This document shows, piece by piece, positions 44,193 to 52,646 of a stretch of DNA of 64,000 nt (positions are counted from its first letter, which is position 1; the number at the start of each line of letters is the position of its first letter). Position numbers and translations under genes: made by a program. The stretch is from RUG695 sp050943135. GTDB lineage: Bacteria; Planctomycetota; Planctomycetia; Pirellulales; Thermoguttaceae. Below the pieces are notes generated by a model. That model was not told the DNA's origin. It searched no databases and saw nothing but the letters and a program-made list of their open reading frames with translations. Location of the stretch: the NCBI GenBank assembly GCA_050943135.1, contig JBMNOP010000012.1:1-64000 (forward strand), written 5' to 3'.

Positions 44193-46165
44193 CACTCATT
44201 TCTCCCTTGCATAACCCGTCGGAATTCATCGAACGATGTAACCCCGCTGCCAATCAAATCGGCACCGTCGGTAAAAAACCCACGGCTTCCCGACTTGAGA
44301 GCGGCTTTCCGGATGGCATCGGCCGACGGGTTTTTGAGGATAACCTGACGGATTTCATCGTTAACAATGATCGCGTCGTAGATTCCGGCCCTTCCCCAGT
44401 AACCGATTTCAAGGCAGTAGGGGCACGGCTCGTAGCGGTCTCTTTTGCCCGGTTCCGGTGGCGCATGCACGCGTCGGCGATAAATTGTTTTGACCGACTG
44501 TGGGTTGAGCCCCAAACGACGGATAAGATCCGGCGGTGCGGGGATCTCTTCTTTGCAGTGGGGGCAGAGTCGACGGATCAGGCGTTGCGAAACCACGGCA
44601 AAGAGGGATTCCGCAAAAAGTTTTCGGGGGATGCCGGTTTGTAACACGCGCATGATGGTGTCGGCCGAGTCGATCCCGCGGAACGAGCTGAAGATCAGTC
44701 GGTCGTGGCCGACCTCTTCACAGCAGAGTTTGAGTGTATCGAGGTTGACCATATCCCGTATCAGTAGGACTTTCGGCTCCTTGAAGAAAACGTCGGGCAA
44801 GACGGTCATCGGCGTCTCTTTTTTCCCGGAATCGTAGGTAACTTTCGTCAGATTTTCGATCGTTATTTGGGGAGACTGGACATCTTCGACCGTGACAAAG
44901 TCGCGTGTGAAACGGTCGGTGGAATTAAACGCGACGTCGGTAAAGGTCCGAAGCCCCTGACCCGGAGCGGCTGATAGGATACAGAGCCCCTTGTCGGCAG
45001 CAAGAACCTTGCGAAACATTTCTTGCCGCTTAGGTGTCATTCCGAGTTCTTCGAGATTTGTGAACGGAAGATTCAAAAGCCGGAGCTGCACGAGCGTTTC
45101 CTCCGCTCCCCCTTTTCCCTGGGTTGCCAGAAGAGCATCCATCTTTTTTTTCCGGTCATACTTCATTCTGAACTCGCCGGTTTGGCGGCGGGAATGTTCG
45201 TTGACATCGGCGCCGACGAGAACTTTCATTGCCCGAACGATTCCCCGAGCGTCTTGAGGGGAAACCAGACGCTTTCCGGCCGGGTCGAGGACGGTATTGA
45301 GGGGGATCCATACCCCGTCGATAAGAAAAGAAATCCCGGCCTGAGCGGGACCGCTCGTGATTCGGATCATCACGGCATTATAGCGTATCGCCTGATAGAC
45401 CACCTCTTTGAAATGGTTGAATCCGGGCTGTTGATTGCGTGCGGCGATGGTCCTTCCCTTTTTAGCTTCTTCCGAGACGCGCCTTCCCGACGCTTGGATC
45501 TCAATGGGGGCACCGGTCAGGTAAATCATCGGTTTCGGTTTACTCACGTCCATTCCAACCAAACGTTTGACCAAGAAGGCGATATGCCCCGGAGTCATGA
45601 CCCTGTCGGCTTCGAGGAGCTTGGAATTCCGGTAGATGATGTAAGAGAGCAGAGGGATAATCCAACCGACCGCCAAAAGCGGAAACCCGACCCAGAAAAC
45701 CGGGATGAAAAGCGCCACGAGAAACATCAGGGGAAAGGATGTTACTAGGGTGGTATTCCACTTGACACGATGCAAATCAGCCTGGCGTTGGGCGTCGTTG
45801 TTGACCCAGGTCGATGTTGCAACCCAAAGCCAAAAGACGACCATTATCAGTGTGAGTTTTACCGCACTGAAATAACGCCCCCCCTCTTTACGCCACCCGT
45901 TGCGATAAGCTTCGTTTCCCATAGCTTCGATGTTCTTTTGGCTTTGGGTCGAGTAGCGAAGATCTTTGCGCCAAATCTGAAAGCATTTAAAAAAGTTTCC
46001 GTACCAGCTGTCTTGGTCGTAGTAATCGACATCTGGCTTGGCTTCGTCTTTTTTGTCTGCCGCCTCGGCCGGTGCTCCGGCGACACCGGCAAGGAGGAGA
46101 AAGGCCAGCGAAAAGAGTGCCGGAAGAAGGATGCGGCGTAACGATCGGTGTTTCATAGATGCCAT
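44192..46165 (-). CDS. Exported/membrane-anchored GspE/PilB-like pseudo-ATPase (first copy)
   Basis: This 657-residue protein starts with a signal-like hydrophobic segment (10-35) and further membrane segments at about 101-120 and 140-178. The secretion-ATPase fold follows. Its P-loop position reads AAPGQGLRTF (399-408), without the Lys. Walker B is VLLIRDM, with Asp471 in place of Glu. The His box is changed to SSFRG. VTVEDV and the zinc pairs CPHC (534-537) and CPYC (581-584) remain. It is clearly a paralog of the next gene but has no long insert. It starts 2 bases after the pilT TAA. Confidence 0.85.
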   Translation of the reverse strand: MASMKHRSLRRILLPALFSLAFLLLAGVAGAPAEAADKKDEAKPDVDYYDQDSWYGNFFKCFQIWRKDLRYSTQSQKNIEAMGNEAYRNGWRKEGGRYFSAVKLTLIMVVFWLWVATSTWVNNDAQRQADLHRVKWNTTLVTSFPLMFLVALFIPVFWVGFPLLAVGWIIPLLSYIIYRNSKLLEADRVMTPGHIAFLVKRLVGMDVSKPKPMIYLTGAPIEIQASGRRVSEEAKKGRTIAARNQQPGFNHFKEVVYQAIRYNAVMIRITSGPAQAGISFLIDGVWIPLNTVLDPAGKRLVSPQDARGIVRAMKVLVGADVNEHSRRQTGEFRMKYDRKKKMDALLATQGKGGAEETLVQLRLLNLPFTNLEELGMTPKRQEMFRKVLAADKGLCILSAAPGQGLRTFTDVAFNSTDRFTRDFVTVEDVQSPQITIENLTKVTYDSGKKETPMTVLPDVFFKEPKVLLIRDMVNLDTLKLCCEEVGHDRLIFSSFRGIDSADTIMRVLQTGIPRKLFAESLFAVVSQRLIRRLCPHCKEEIPAPPDLIRRLGLNPQSVKTIYRRRVHAPPEPGKRDRYEPCPYCLEIGYWGRAGIYDAIIVNDEIRQVILKNPSADAIRKAALKSGSRGFFTDGADLIGSGVTSFDEFRRVMQGRNE

Positions 46166-46167
46166 AT

Positions 46168-47316
46168 TTACAGAATACCCGGTTCTTTGACTTCGATACC
46201 CTTGAGCGCCATTTTTAGCGATTCGATGTTCGGTGCGAACCGGAATGCTGTGGCGCGGTCGATTTTTTTGGCCTGAACGAGGCTTTTGAGGCTCATCGTG
46301 AAATCCTGCATTCCTTCCTGAGCGCCGATACGTACGGCGTCGGCGAGCTTTTCGTCATGTTCTTCCAAGATGAGTTTCTGCACGATGCTGTTGAAAATCA
46401 TAATTTCACAGGTCGGAACCCGTTGCACCCCCGGAAGAACCGAGGGGAGAAGCTTTTGGGCGACAATCCCCTTCATATTCAGCGCCAGGGCACTGCGAAT
46501 CGCACTGTGCATGTTGGCAGGAAAAAGGTCGAGGATACGACCGATCGTCGAAGGAGCCGAAGAGGCGTGAATTGTTCCGAAGACCAAGTGCCCGGTTTCG
46601 GCGGCATGAATCGCCGTTTCGAATGTTTCGCGGTCACGCATCTCCCCGACGAGCATCACGTCGGGGTCCTCTCGCACGGCATGTTTCATCCCAACGCTGA
46701 AATCGACGACGTCTTGCCCGATTTCTCTCTGGTTGATCAGGCATTTGTCTTCGGTAAACATAAATTCGATCGGGTCTTCGAGGGTCAGGATATGTTTGCA
46801 GTAGTTTCGATTGATCCAGTTGAGCATTGAGGCGATCGTTGTCGACTTGCCGCTCCCCGTGACCCCGGCCAGAAGAACCATTCCCTGTTCATGCTTGCAG
46901 AGGTTGTAGAGGATGGGCGGAAGGTGAAGCTTTTCGAGCTCGGGAATCTCGTTGTTGATACGACGGGCGACCAGACCGATATGCCCCGTCTGCGTCAAAA
47001 CGTTGACACGAAACCGCCACTGAACCCCATCGCAGAGGCATGTGTGTGCGAAGTCGGCCCCGCCGTCGTTGTTGTAAATCTTCCGGTTTCGCTCGTCCAT
47101 CATCGGGAAGATGAGGCGTTCCATTTCTTCGTCGTCGATCGGTCCGCGATTGAGGGTGCGCAGACTCCCCTTCACGCGGATATACGGAGGACGGTCTACC
47201 TTCAGGTGTAGGTCGCTCCCCTGAAATTTGACCAGTGCCCGAAAAAGCGTGTCGATTTCAAGCTCTTTCTTTTTGCGCGTAAAACGAAGTTCTGTTCCCG
47301 CATCGGTAGATGACAT
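46168..47316 (-). CDS. pilT: PilT-type twitching/retraction ATPase
   Basis: This 382-residue hexameric ATPase has intact active-site features: Walker A GVTGSGKST (151-159), Asp box LTLEDPIEF, Walker B VMLVGEMRDRET with Glu225, and His250 in GTIHASS. AIRSALALNMKGIVAQKLLP matches the PilT AIRNLIRE region. PilT retracts type IV pili in other bacteria. No pilin, PilC or secretin gene of the usual type is nearby; the two GspE-like pseudo-ATPases follow it directly. An AAGGGAG site lies 10 bases before the ATG. Confidence 0.92.
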   Translation of the reverse strand: MSSTDAGTELRFTRKKKELEIDTLFRALVKFQGSDLHLKVDRPPYIRVKGSLRTLNRGPIDDEEMERLIFPMMDERNRKIYNNDGGADFAHTCLCDGVQWRFRVNVLTQTGHIGLVARRINNEIPELEKLHLPPILYNLCKHEQGMVLLAGVTGSGKSTTIASMLNWINRNYCKHILTLEDPIEFMFTEDKCLINQREIGQDVVDFSVGMKHAVREDPDVMLVGEMRDRETFETAIHAAETGHLVFGTIHASSAPSTIGRILDLFPANMHSAIRSALALNMKGIVAQKLLPSVLPGVQRVPTCEIMIFNSIVQKLILEEHDEKLADAVRIGAQEGMQDFTMSLKSLVQAKKIDRATAFRFAPNIESLKMALKGIEVKEPGIL

Positions 47317-47385
47317 AACCTGACAACTCCCTTTTTTGATTTCGTACGGTGCCGGAAATCCTCGGGTGGAGATAGGAGGAAACTC

Positions 47386-47419
47386 GCCGACACCTCATGT
47401 TTGCCGACACCTCATGTTT
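47386..47419. repeat. Perfect 17-bp tandem direct repeat in the pilT leader
   Basis: GCCGACACCTCATGTTT occurs twice back to back at 47386-47402 and 47403-47419. It lies between the pilT promoter and its start codon. Slippage during replication could change the copy number. Confidence 0.9.
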
Positions 47420-47451
47420 TATGTGGTAATTTTACTCGACCGGCGAGCCTC

Positions 47452-47479
47452 ATTATAGCCTTTCGAGAGGAAATTACAA
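47452..47479 (-). promoter_or_regulatory. Promoter of the pilT-GspE-like-CvpA-dinG operon
   Basis: TTGTAA (47479-47474) and a perfect TATAAT (47457-47452) on the minus strand are 16 bases apart. This matches the accA promoter spacing. The leader is about 130 bases and contains the tandem repeat. Confidence 0.65.
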
Positions 47480-47564
47480 TCAGTCTTCCGGACGCCGTCT
47501 CCCTTCGCACGTTCCATATTTTCTGGTCGGAGAGGAGGGATATGCCCCATATTTTTTTGCGTTG

Positions 47565-47593
47565 TTGGTTTTTTTGCCGGCGGAAGGTAAAAT
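47565..47593 (+). promoter_or_regulatory. Promoter of the VWA-like gene
   Basis: TTGGTT (47565-47570) and TAAAAT (47588-47593) are 17 bases apart. The coding region begins about 40 bases further on. Confidence 0.55.
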
Positions 47594-47639
47594 ATGTCGA
47601 TGGATGTTACGAAAACGCACCCCCGAAAGTTGTGATCCA

Positions 47640-48848
47640 ATGAAATACGGTTTTTCCCTTTTTGCCCTGTTTTTTTCCCTCTGCGCCGTTTTCCCTCTGT
47701 GTGGGAACAACACGATCGAAACGTTTCGGCCCGACGACGGTTTGCCAGTTTTTGTCGTTCCGCTCACGGCTCCTTCGTCTTCCGACGTGGTCGCGGTCGA
47801 TGCGGTCGTTGCCGTTGATCTTTCGGCAAGTCAGCTTTCGGGTTTGGTCCGTGAAGAGGCCCGAAAGGCGGTCGGTGTGTTTATTGCCGCACTACCCGCC
47901 GGCTCACGGGTACAGGTTTTTGTCGCCTCAAACGAAATGACACCGATCCCCTCGACCGCCAATTTTGCCGTTGCTTCGCCCGAACTGGCCGACCGAGCTA
48001 TCGCCGACCTGGTCAAAGAGACACCCCTCGGGGCAATGGATCTAAAAAATATGATCAAAGTCTCTCGCGAGGTGCTGTGCGCGCTTGACGAGTCGAATCC
48101 GAAGTCGATCGTCTTTATCGGGCGGGGTGTCAGCACCGCCACCTTTTTTGACAGGCACGAGGCCGCATTGCTTACCCGCGATCTGGTCAAAGACCGGATC
48201 ACGTTCAGTGCTTTTGCCAACGGGGCGGTCACCAACAACAATGTGCTGGCTTGTCTTGTTTATCAGACCGGCGGACATATCGTCGATTTGCGCGTCAAAG
48301 ACGGCAACGCTGCGGGAGCGAGCCTGGCCGAATCGGCAAAAGCCGCAGTTTACTGGCCCGGCGAGGAGTCACTTGTCGAGGAGCAGCTGGCCGCGCGAAT
48401 CGGCGCCGAGTCGCTCTATCCCAAAAGGATTCCTCCGATCCGAAGTGATCGGGAAACTTTTCTGATCGGTGTTGGGGACTTTCCCCCGGGTTGGCAGATC
48501 GCGCTTTCGCTCCCGTTCGCCCGGGCCGACGGCACACCGGTTTCCTTGGACTTCGACTTTGTCGCCGACAAACCGCGAGAAGAGAATCGTACTCTGGTTC
48601 GAATGGTTCACGATGCCGCCAAAGATGGAGGTATTGCCCTGCCGATCACCAACCGCTCCCTCCTGCGTGAATACCAGGCCGCCCTGCAAAACCGGGAGGA
48701 TACGGTGCAAAAAATGGGGAAACAGGCCGCGGAAAGCGGTCAGCACCGGGAAGCTTCGGTCCTTCTCGGGACTCCCGCCGCCACGTCGATTGAAAACAAG
48801 ACGCCCGAACAGAAGAGCGCCCCTGACAGAAAACAGCCGCGCAAATAA
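47640..48848 (+). CDS. Exported VWA-like protein
   Basis: This 402-residue protein has a signal peptide (about 1-22). Residues about 45-200 resemble a von Willebrand factor A domain. VAVDLSAS supplies the metal-site DxSxS, and KSIVFIGRGVST is a later strand. Residues 200-330 look like a beta sandwich of unknown type. The C-terminus is charged. VWA domains bind proteins through a divalent metal and are common in planctomycete secreted complexes. It is divergent from pilT and precedes the giant STN-like protein, so a shared envelope role is possible. The ATG at 47640 starts the signal peptide; its ribosome-binding site is weak. Confidence 0.7.
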   Translation: MKYGFSLFALFFSLCAVFPLCGNNTIETFRPDDGLPVFVVPLTAPSSSDVVAVDAVVAVDLSASQLSGLVREEARKAVGVFIAALPAGSRVQVFVASNEMTPIPSTANFAVASPELADRAIADLVKETPLGAMDLKNMIKVSREVLCALDESNPKSIVFIGRGVSTATFFDRHEAALLTRDLVKDRITFSAFANGAVTNNNVLACLVYQTGGHIVDLRVKDGNAAGASLAESAKAAVYWPGEESLVEEQLAARIGAESLYPKRIPPIRSDRETFLIGVGDFPPGWQIALSLPFARADGTPVSLDFDFVADKPREENRTLVRMVHDAAKDGGIALPITNRSLLREYQAALQNREDTVQKMGKQAAESGQHREASVLLGTPAATSIENKTPEQKSAPDRKQPRK

Positions 48849-49393
48849 ACATCAATACGGTTGTGCAGGCGTAAATCCCTCTCGAACGGTCTTCCCCCCT
48901 TTCCTGCCCTGCTTTTTTCGAAAAAAAGGGGGGTATGCCCTTCTTTTTGTTGATAATTAATAAAAACTAGGTAATATTTACAACATGGGCAATTGGCTCG
49001 ACTCTTTCGTTCCGTATAGGTTTCCCCTGGCGGAGTCGGCTGTCGGCCAACGCTCGCCGCGATCCGCCCGCCGCGGTTTCCCTTCTTCCTTTCCCGCGAA
49101 AATGCCGGTCAGGCCAAATGAACCGAAAAAGAGAGTAATGCACATTCTTTCTTTTGTGTCAAATGGTTGATCCGTGTTCCTCGGAATAAGGGACGAAACG
49201 GTTATTGGCTTTATTCCCGCGTCCGGGTGAGTCGAAACATAATAGGAATATAGGGTAGCTTTCTGCCCGGACAGTTTGCATAAATTTGCGCGTTGTAGGG
49301 GTTGTGCGGACGTATCTTGCCTGTTCTTCCCCAAACCGAACCACAGAATTCATTTTACCGTTGACCCAAATTTCGGATGGAGAGGTTCATTTT
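48849..49393. other. Region upstream of the giant exported protein
   Basis: A promoter pair is seen at 48950-48977. A plus-strand open frame of 61 codons begins 8 bases after the -10, too close for a normal leader, and has no family features. The rest shows no gene. Confidence 0.4.
48950..48977 (+). promoter_or_regulatory. Possible distal promoter of the giant exported protein
   Basis: TTGATA (48950-48955) and TAATAT (48972-48977) are 16 bases apart. It lies about 415 bases ahead of the gene, so a long leader would result. Confidence 0.45.
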
Positions 49394-52300
49394 ATGAAAA
49401 ACCGGCTTTTCCTTCTTTCGATGGTGCTTGTCGCATTTTCGGCCTACGGATCTCCCGTGAGCGGCGTTTCCGGCGGTCCCAATGCGCAAAACCCGTTTGC
49501 CGCCGCAGAGGCGGCTCTCGATGCCCGCGAATCCGGTTCGGAGCCCGGAACGGCGAATCTGCTCGGAGCCTCCGACGCCAACACACGCCTGAAAACCTCT
49601 CAGATAAAGTCGGAAATCAAGGCGGCCATCGACAGCGCCCGGAAACAGGCGGCCAAAGACCCGCTCGGTGCAATTCAGAATATCAAGCTGGCAATTGCCA
49701 CCGTCCAGAATGATCCCGTCCTGGCCGATGCCGATCGGGAAGAACTCCTTGCCTCCCTGGAAGCGAACGCCCGTTTCCTGGAACGAGAGAAATTCGCCAA
49801 AGATAAGCGCGACCTCGATGCGATGCGCAACAAGGCGAAACTGACCGCGATTGCCTCGATCACGAATCAGCGTGCCGAAAATCAGAAAAAGGTCGAAGAA
49901 ATCATGAAGCGCTTCAATTCGTTGGTCGCCGAAGAGCAGTATACGCTTGCTGCCGATGTTGCGAGCTCCGCTGCCGACCTGATCGACGATCTCGCGCTCC
50001 CGACCCAGGCAGCAAATGTCGCTCGCCTGACCGACGCCTACACCGAAAACGCATTTCTTCGCAAATACCGCCGAATTCGCTATCTCGATGTGCTGATGTC
50101 GGTGGAACGCTCGCACATCCCGACCTCAGACGAACCACCGATCATCTATCCCGACGCCGATACCTGGCTCGCGCTTTCCAAAGCGCGGAAAGAAAAATAT
50201 TCCGACGCTTCCCTATTCACCCAATCCGAGACCCGTAAGAAGATTATTCGGGCGCTGAACGACACGATCGACGTGCGTGTTGACGAAAGCGATGAGGAAG
50301 GCCGTCCGCTGACCGATTGGATAAACGAGATCAAGCGCGAAAAAGGAATCAACATCGTCTTTGACCGCGCCGCGATTGAAGAGGGGGAAAACTCCCTCGA
50401 TGAAATGGTAATTCACGACACCCTCCTTTCGGTCAGTTTCCGGACGGCGCTGAACCTGGTTCTGCGCCCCTACGACTTGATGGCGTGTGTCCGTGACGAA
50501 TATCTGTATATCACCACTAGAGAGACGATCGATAACCTCGAATCCTCGGACGACCTCTGGCGAGAGATTTATCATCTCCGTTACTATCCGGTTTCGGATC
50601 TGACCCTTGTACCGAGCTCCGGAAACCTTAGCAGCCTGGGAGGAAACACTGGCTTTGGCGGCATGGGCGGTATGGGTGGTATGAGTGGCATGGGGGGTGG
50701 CATGGGCGGCCGCGGCGGCATGGGGGGAAACTTTAATGTTCCCGCCAAGGCCGACAAGCGTCCCGTGTCGGTTGAAACCTCCGAAACGACTCAAGCGGCC
50801 GGAACACTCGTAACCGTGTCGGCTGATCTCGACGAAAAGTGGGACAACTACTTCGTCGCCGCGCCGAAAGAACCGGTCATCGCCGACGAATCGAGCGAAG
50901 AAGAAAGCGACGAAGAGCGAGAGGCTCAGCGGGTCAGGCAGCGGAAAGAGTATCAAGAGGCGCTCTACAACTTTCAGATGGACTTCGTCAAAGAGGTCAA
51001 TGACCTGATGAAAGAGGAAAAATTCGACGAGGCCGCGGCGGCAATCAAAGCCGCGTTGCGCGCCGATAAGGCGACCGGCTGGATGTACGAAGCCCTGGCG
51101 ATCGCACTCATGCAGACCGATGCTCCGCAGTCGGAGATCGAACGGGCCATCCTTTCGGCGGTCGAGTTTGCCGACGATCCGGTGACGATCCTCGGCGTGG
51201 CCGGGTATTTGGAGACGATCGGCTCGAGCAAAAAAGCCCTGGAGCTTTATCGCGAAGTCTCGAAGTACGATCCGGCCCGTCCCGAACCCTACGTCCGCGC
51301 GCTGGCATTGGCCCGGGAAACGGGTGACGAAGATGCCCAGAAATGGGTGACGATCGGTATCGCTTCCGGTGCCTGGGAAGGGCGTCTTGAAACCGATGTC
51401 TGGGAAGCCGGAAGCCAAATGGCCGGCGAGCTGATCGAAAAGATGAAGGCCGCAGGGCGAGACGAAGAACTCGCCGCATACGAAAAAGAATTGACTGAGG
51501 CGCTGGTGCGCGATTTGGTGATTGAGGTTCGCTGGAGCGGTGATGCCGAAGTCGATCTTGCGGTCAAAGAACCGGTCAACACCGTTTGTTGGTTTGCCCA
51601 GCCGCGAACCGGTGCGGGAGGGATCCTCCGAACCGAGGCGGTAACCGCTGCCACGCTGGAGGCACAGCACGAAGGGGAACGGTGCAAGGTTTATACATGC
51701 CCGATGGCTTTTACCGGAAACTATGACGTCATCGTCAGCCGAACCTGGGGGGACCTCCCGCAGGGGAAAGTCACGGTGAACATTATCACCGGAATCGGCA
51801 CGGAGAATGAGAAAACCGCCAGCTACCCACTCGAATTGAAAGACGGGAAAGCCGGATTTACCGTGGAACTCGAAAACGGACGCCGCAGTGAAGAGGTCAA
51901 ACAGGAACTCCTGACCGCTACGGCGCTTGTCGAACAGCTTCGGGTAAAAACGAACAAGGAAATTTCCGAGAGGGTCAAAGCTTACCAAGACCGTTCAGCT
52001 CGAGCGGCAGCCGCCCGAGCCGCGGAAAACCAAAGCTATGCGGCTTCATACACCACCGGGGAAAAAGAACCGGAAAAGCAGCCCGATACCGACTTCACAA
52101 CCCCCGAGTTTCAGTATACACTCGGAACCGATTCCGGTTATATGCCGGTGATTAGCACCATTTCCGTCGGGGCGCAGATGCAGCCGAACCTAGGGGTGAC
52201 CCCCGACCGGCGTTATGTGCTGATCTCTCCGAACGCCGCATTTAGCGGCATGCTCCGTATGTTCCAATACAACACCTCGTCGGGCGGCGGCATGAGCGGC

Positions 52301-52507
52301 GGGGGCTTCGGTGGAGGGATGAGCGGCGGCTTCGGCGGCATGGGCGGCGGGGGCGGGGGCAGTGGCATGGGAAGCATCAGCAGTATGCGCGGCAGCAGCA
52401 GCGGCATGGGTAGCTTCGGCGGCATGGGCGGCGGTAGCCGTGGCGGTTACGGCGGTGGCATGGGCGGCGGTAGCCGCGGTGGTTACGGTGGCATGGGCGG
52501 TTATTGA
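49394..52507 (+). CDS. Giant exported protein: coiled coil, STN-like domain, TPR and Gly/Met-rich tail
   Basis: This 1037-residue protein has a signal peptide (1-20). Residues about 70-220 are helical, with Lys/Glu/Ala-rich repeats. Residues about 290-385 (LTDWINEIKREKGINIVFD, FRTALNLVLRPYDLMACVRDEYLYITT) resemble the secretin/TonB short N-terminal (STN) domain. A Gly/Met loop (GGMGGMGGMSGMGGGMGG) follows. Residues about 520-680 look like TPR helices. A later segment (GYMPVISTISVGAQMQ...RRYVLIS) recalls planctomycete secretin-like ends. The last 70 residues are almost only Gly, Met and Ser. No secretin pore domain is present. GGAGAGG lies 8 bases before the ATG. Confidence 0.75.
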   Translation: MKNRLFLLSMVLVAFSAYGSPVSGVSGGPNAQNPFAAAEAALDARESGSEPGTANLLGASDANTRLKTSQIKSEIKAAIDSARKQAAKDPLGAIQNIKLAIATVQNDPVLADADREELLASLEANARFLEREKFAKDKRDLDAMRNKAKLTAIASITNQRAENQKKVEEIMKRFNSLVAEEQYTLAADVASSAADLIDDLALPTQAANVARLTDAYTENAFLRKYRRIRYLDVLMSVERSHIPTSDEPPIIYPDADTWLALSKARKEKYSDASLFTQSETRKKIIRALNDTIDVRVDESDEEGRPLTDWINEIKREKGINIVFDRAAIEEGENSLDEMVIHDTLLSVSFRTALNLVLRPYDLMACVRDEYLYITTRETIDNLESSDDLWREIYHLRYYPVSDLTLVPSSGNLSSLGGNTGFGGMGGMGGMSGMGGGMGGRGGMGGNFNVPAKADKRPVSVETSETTQAAGTLVTVSADLDEKWDNYFVAAPKEPVIADESSEEESDEEREAQRVRQRKEYQEALYNFQMDFVKEVNDLMKEEKFDEAAAAIKAALRADKATGWMYEALAIALMQTDAPQSEIERAILSAVEFADDPVTILGVAGYLETIGSSKKALELYREVSKYDPARPEPYVRALALARETGDEDAQKWVTIGIASGAWEGRLETDVWEAGSQMAGELIEKMKAAGRDEELAAYEKELTEALVRDLVIEVRWSGDAEVDLAVKEPVNTVCWFAQPRTGAGGILRTEAVTAATLEAQHEGERCKVYTCPMAFTGNYDVIVSRTWGDLPQGKVTVNIITGIGTENEKTASYPLELKDGKAGFTVELENGRRSEEVKQELLTATALVEQLRVKTNKEISERVKAYQDRSARAAAARAAENQSYAASYTTGEKEPEKQPDTDFTTPEFQYTLGTDSGYMPVISTISVGAQMQPNLGVTPDRRYVLISPNAAFSGMLRMFQYNTSSGGGMSGGGFGGGMSGGFGGMGGGGGGSGMGSISSMRGSSSGMGSFGGMGGGSRGGYGGGMGGGSRGGYGGMGGY

Positions 52508-52537
52508 CCTTGTGGGGGTGTAAACATCTTCTTTTTC

Positions 52538-52546
52538 TGCTAAAAT
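52538..52546 (+). promoter_or_regulatory. Extended -10 promoter of the DoxX operon
   Basis: TGCTAAAAT is an extended -10 (TGn plus a five-of-six TATAAT). It lies about 100 bases before the DoxX gene and just upstream of a perfect hairpin. Confidence 0.5.
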
Positions 52547-52588
52547 CACACTACCTGTGTTCGGCAAATTTAACGCAAACCATCTAAC

Positions 52589-52618
52589 CAGACATACGCG
52601 CTGAAGCGCGTATGTCTG
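52589..52618 (+). promoter_or_regulatory. Perfect 13-bp hairpin between promoter and DoxX gene
   Basis: CAGACATACGCGC, a TGAA tetraloop and GCGCGTATGTCTG are followed by ATTTTC. It lies past the end of the giant protein gene and in the leader of the DoxX operon. It may be a terminator or an attenuator-like leader hairpin. Confidence 0.75.
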
Positions 52619-52646
52619 ATTTTCGGAAATCCGAGGGAGGTGCCTT

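Noticed and set aside
48985..49170. 61-codon frame directly after a -10 element
   Set aside because: The start would lie only 8 bases past the -10, with no ribosome-binding site and no family features.
50213..51988. Minus-strand open frame of 591 codons
   Set aside because: It is antisense to the giant exported protein, has no family features and has no start signal.
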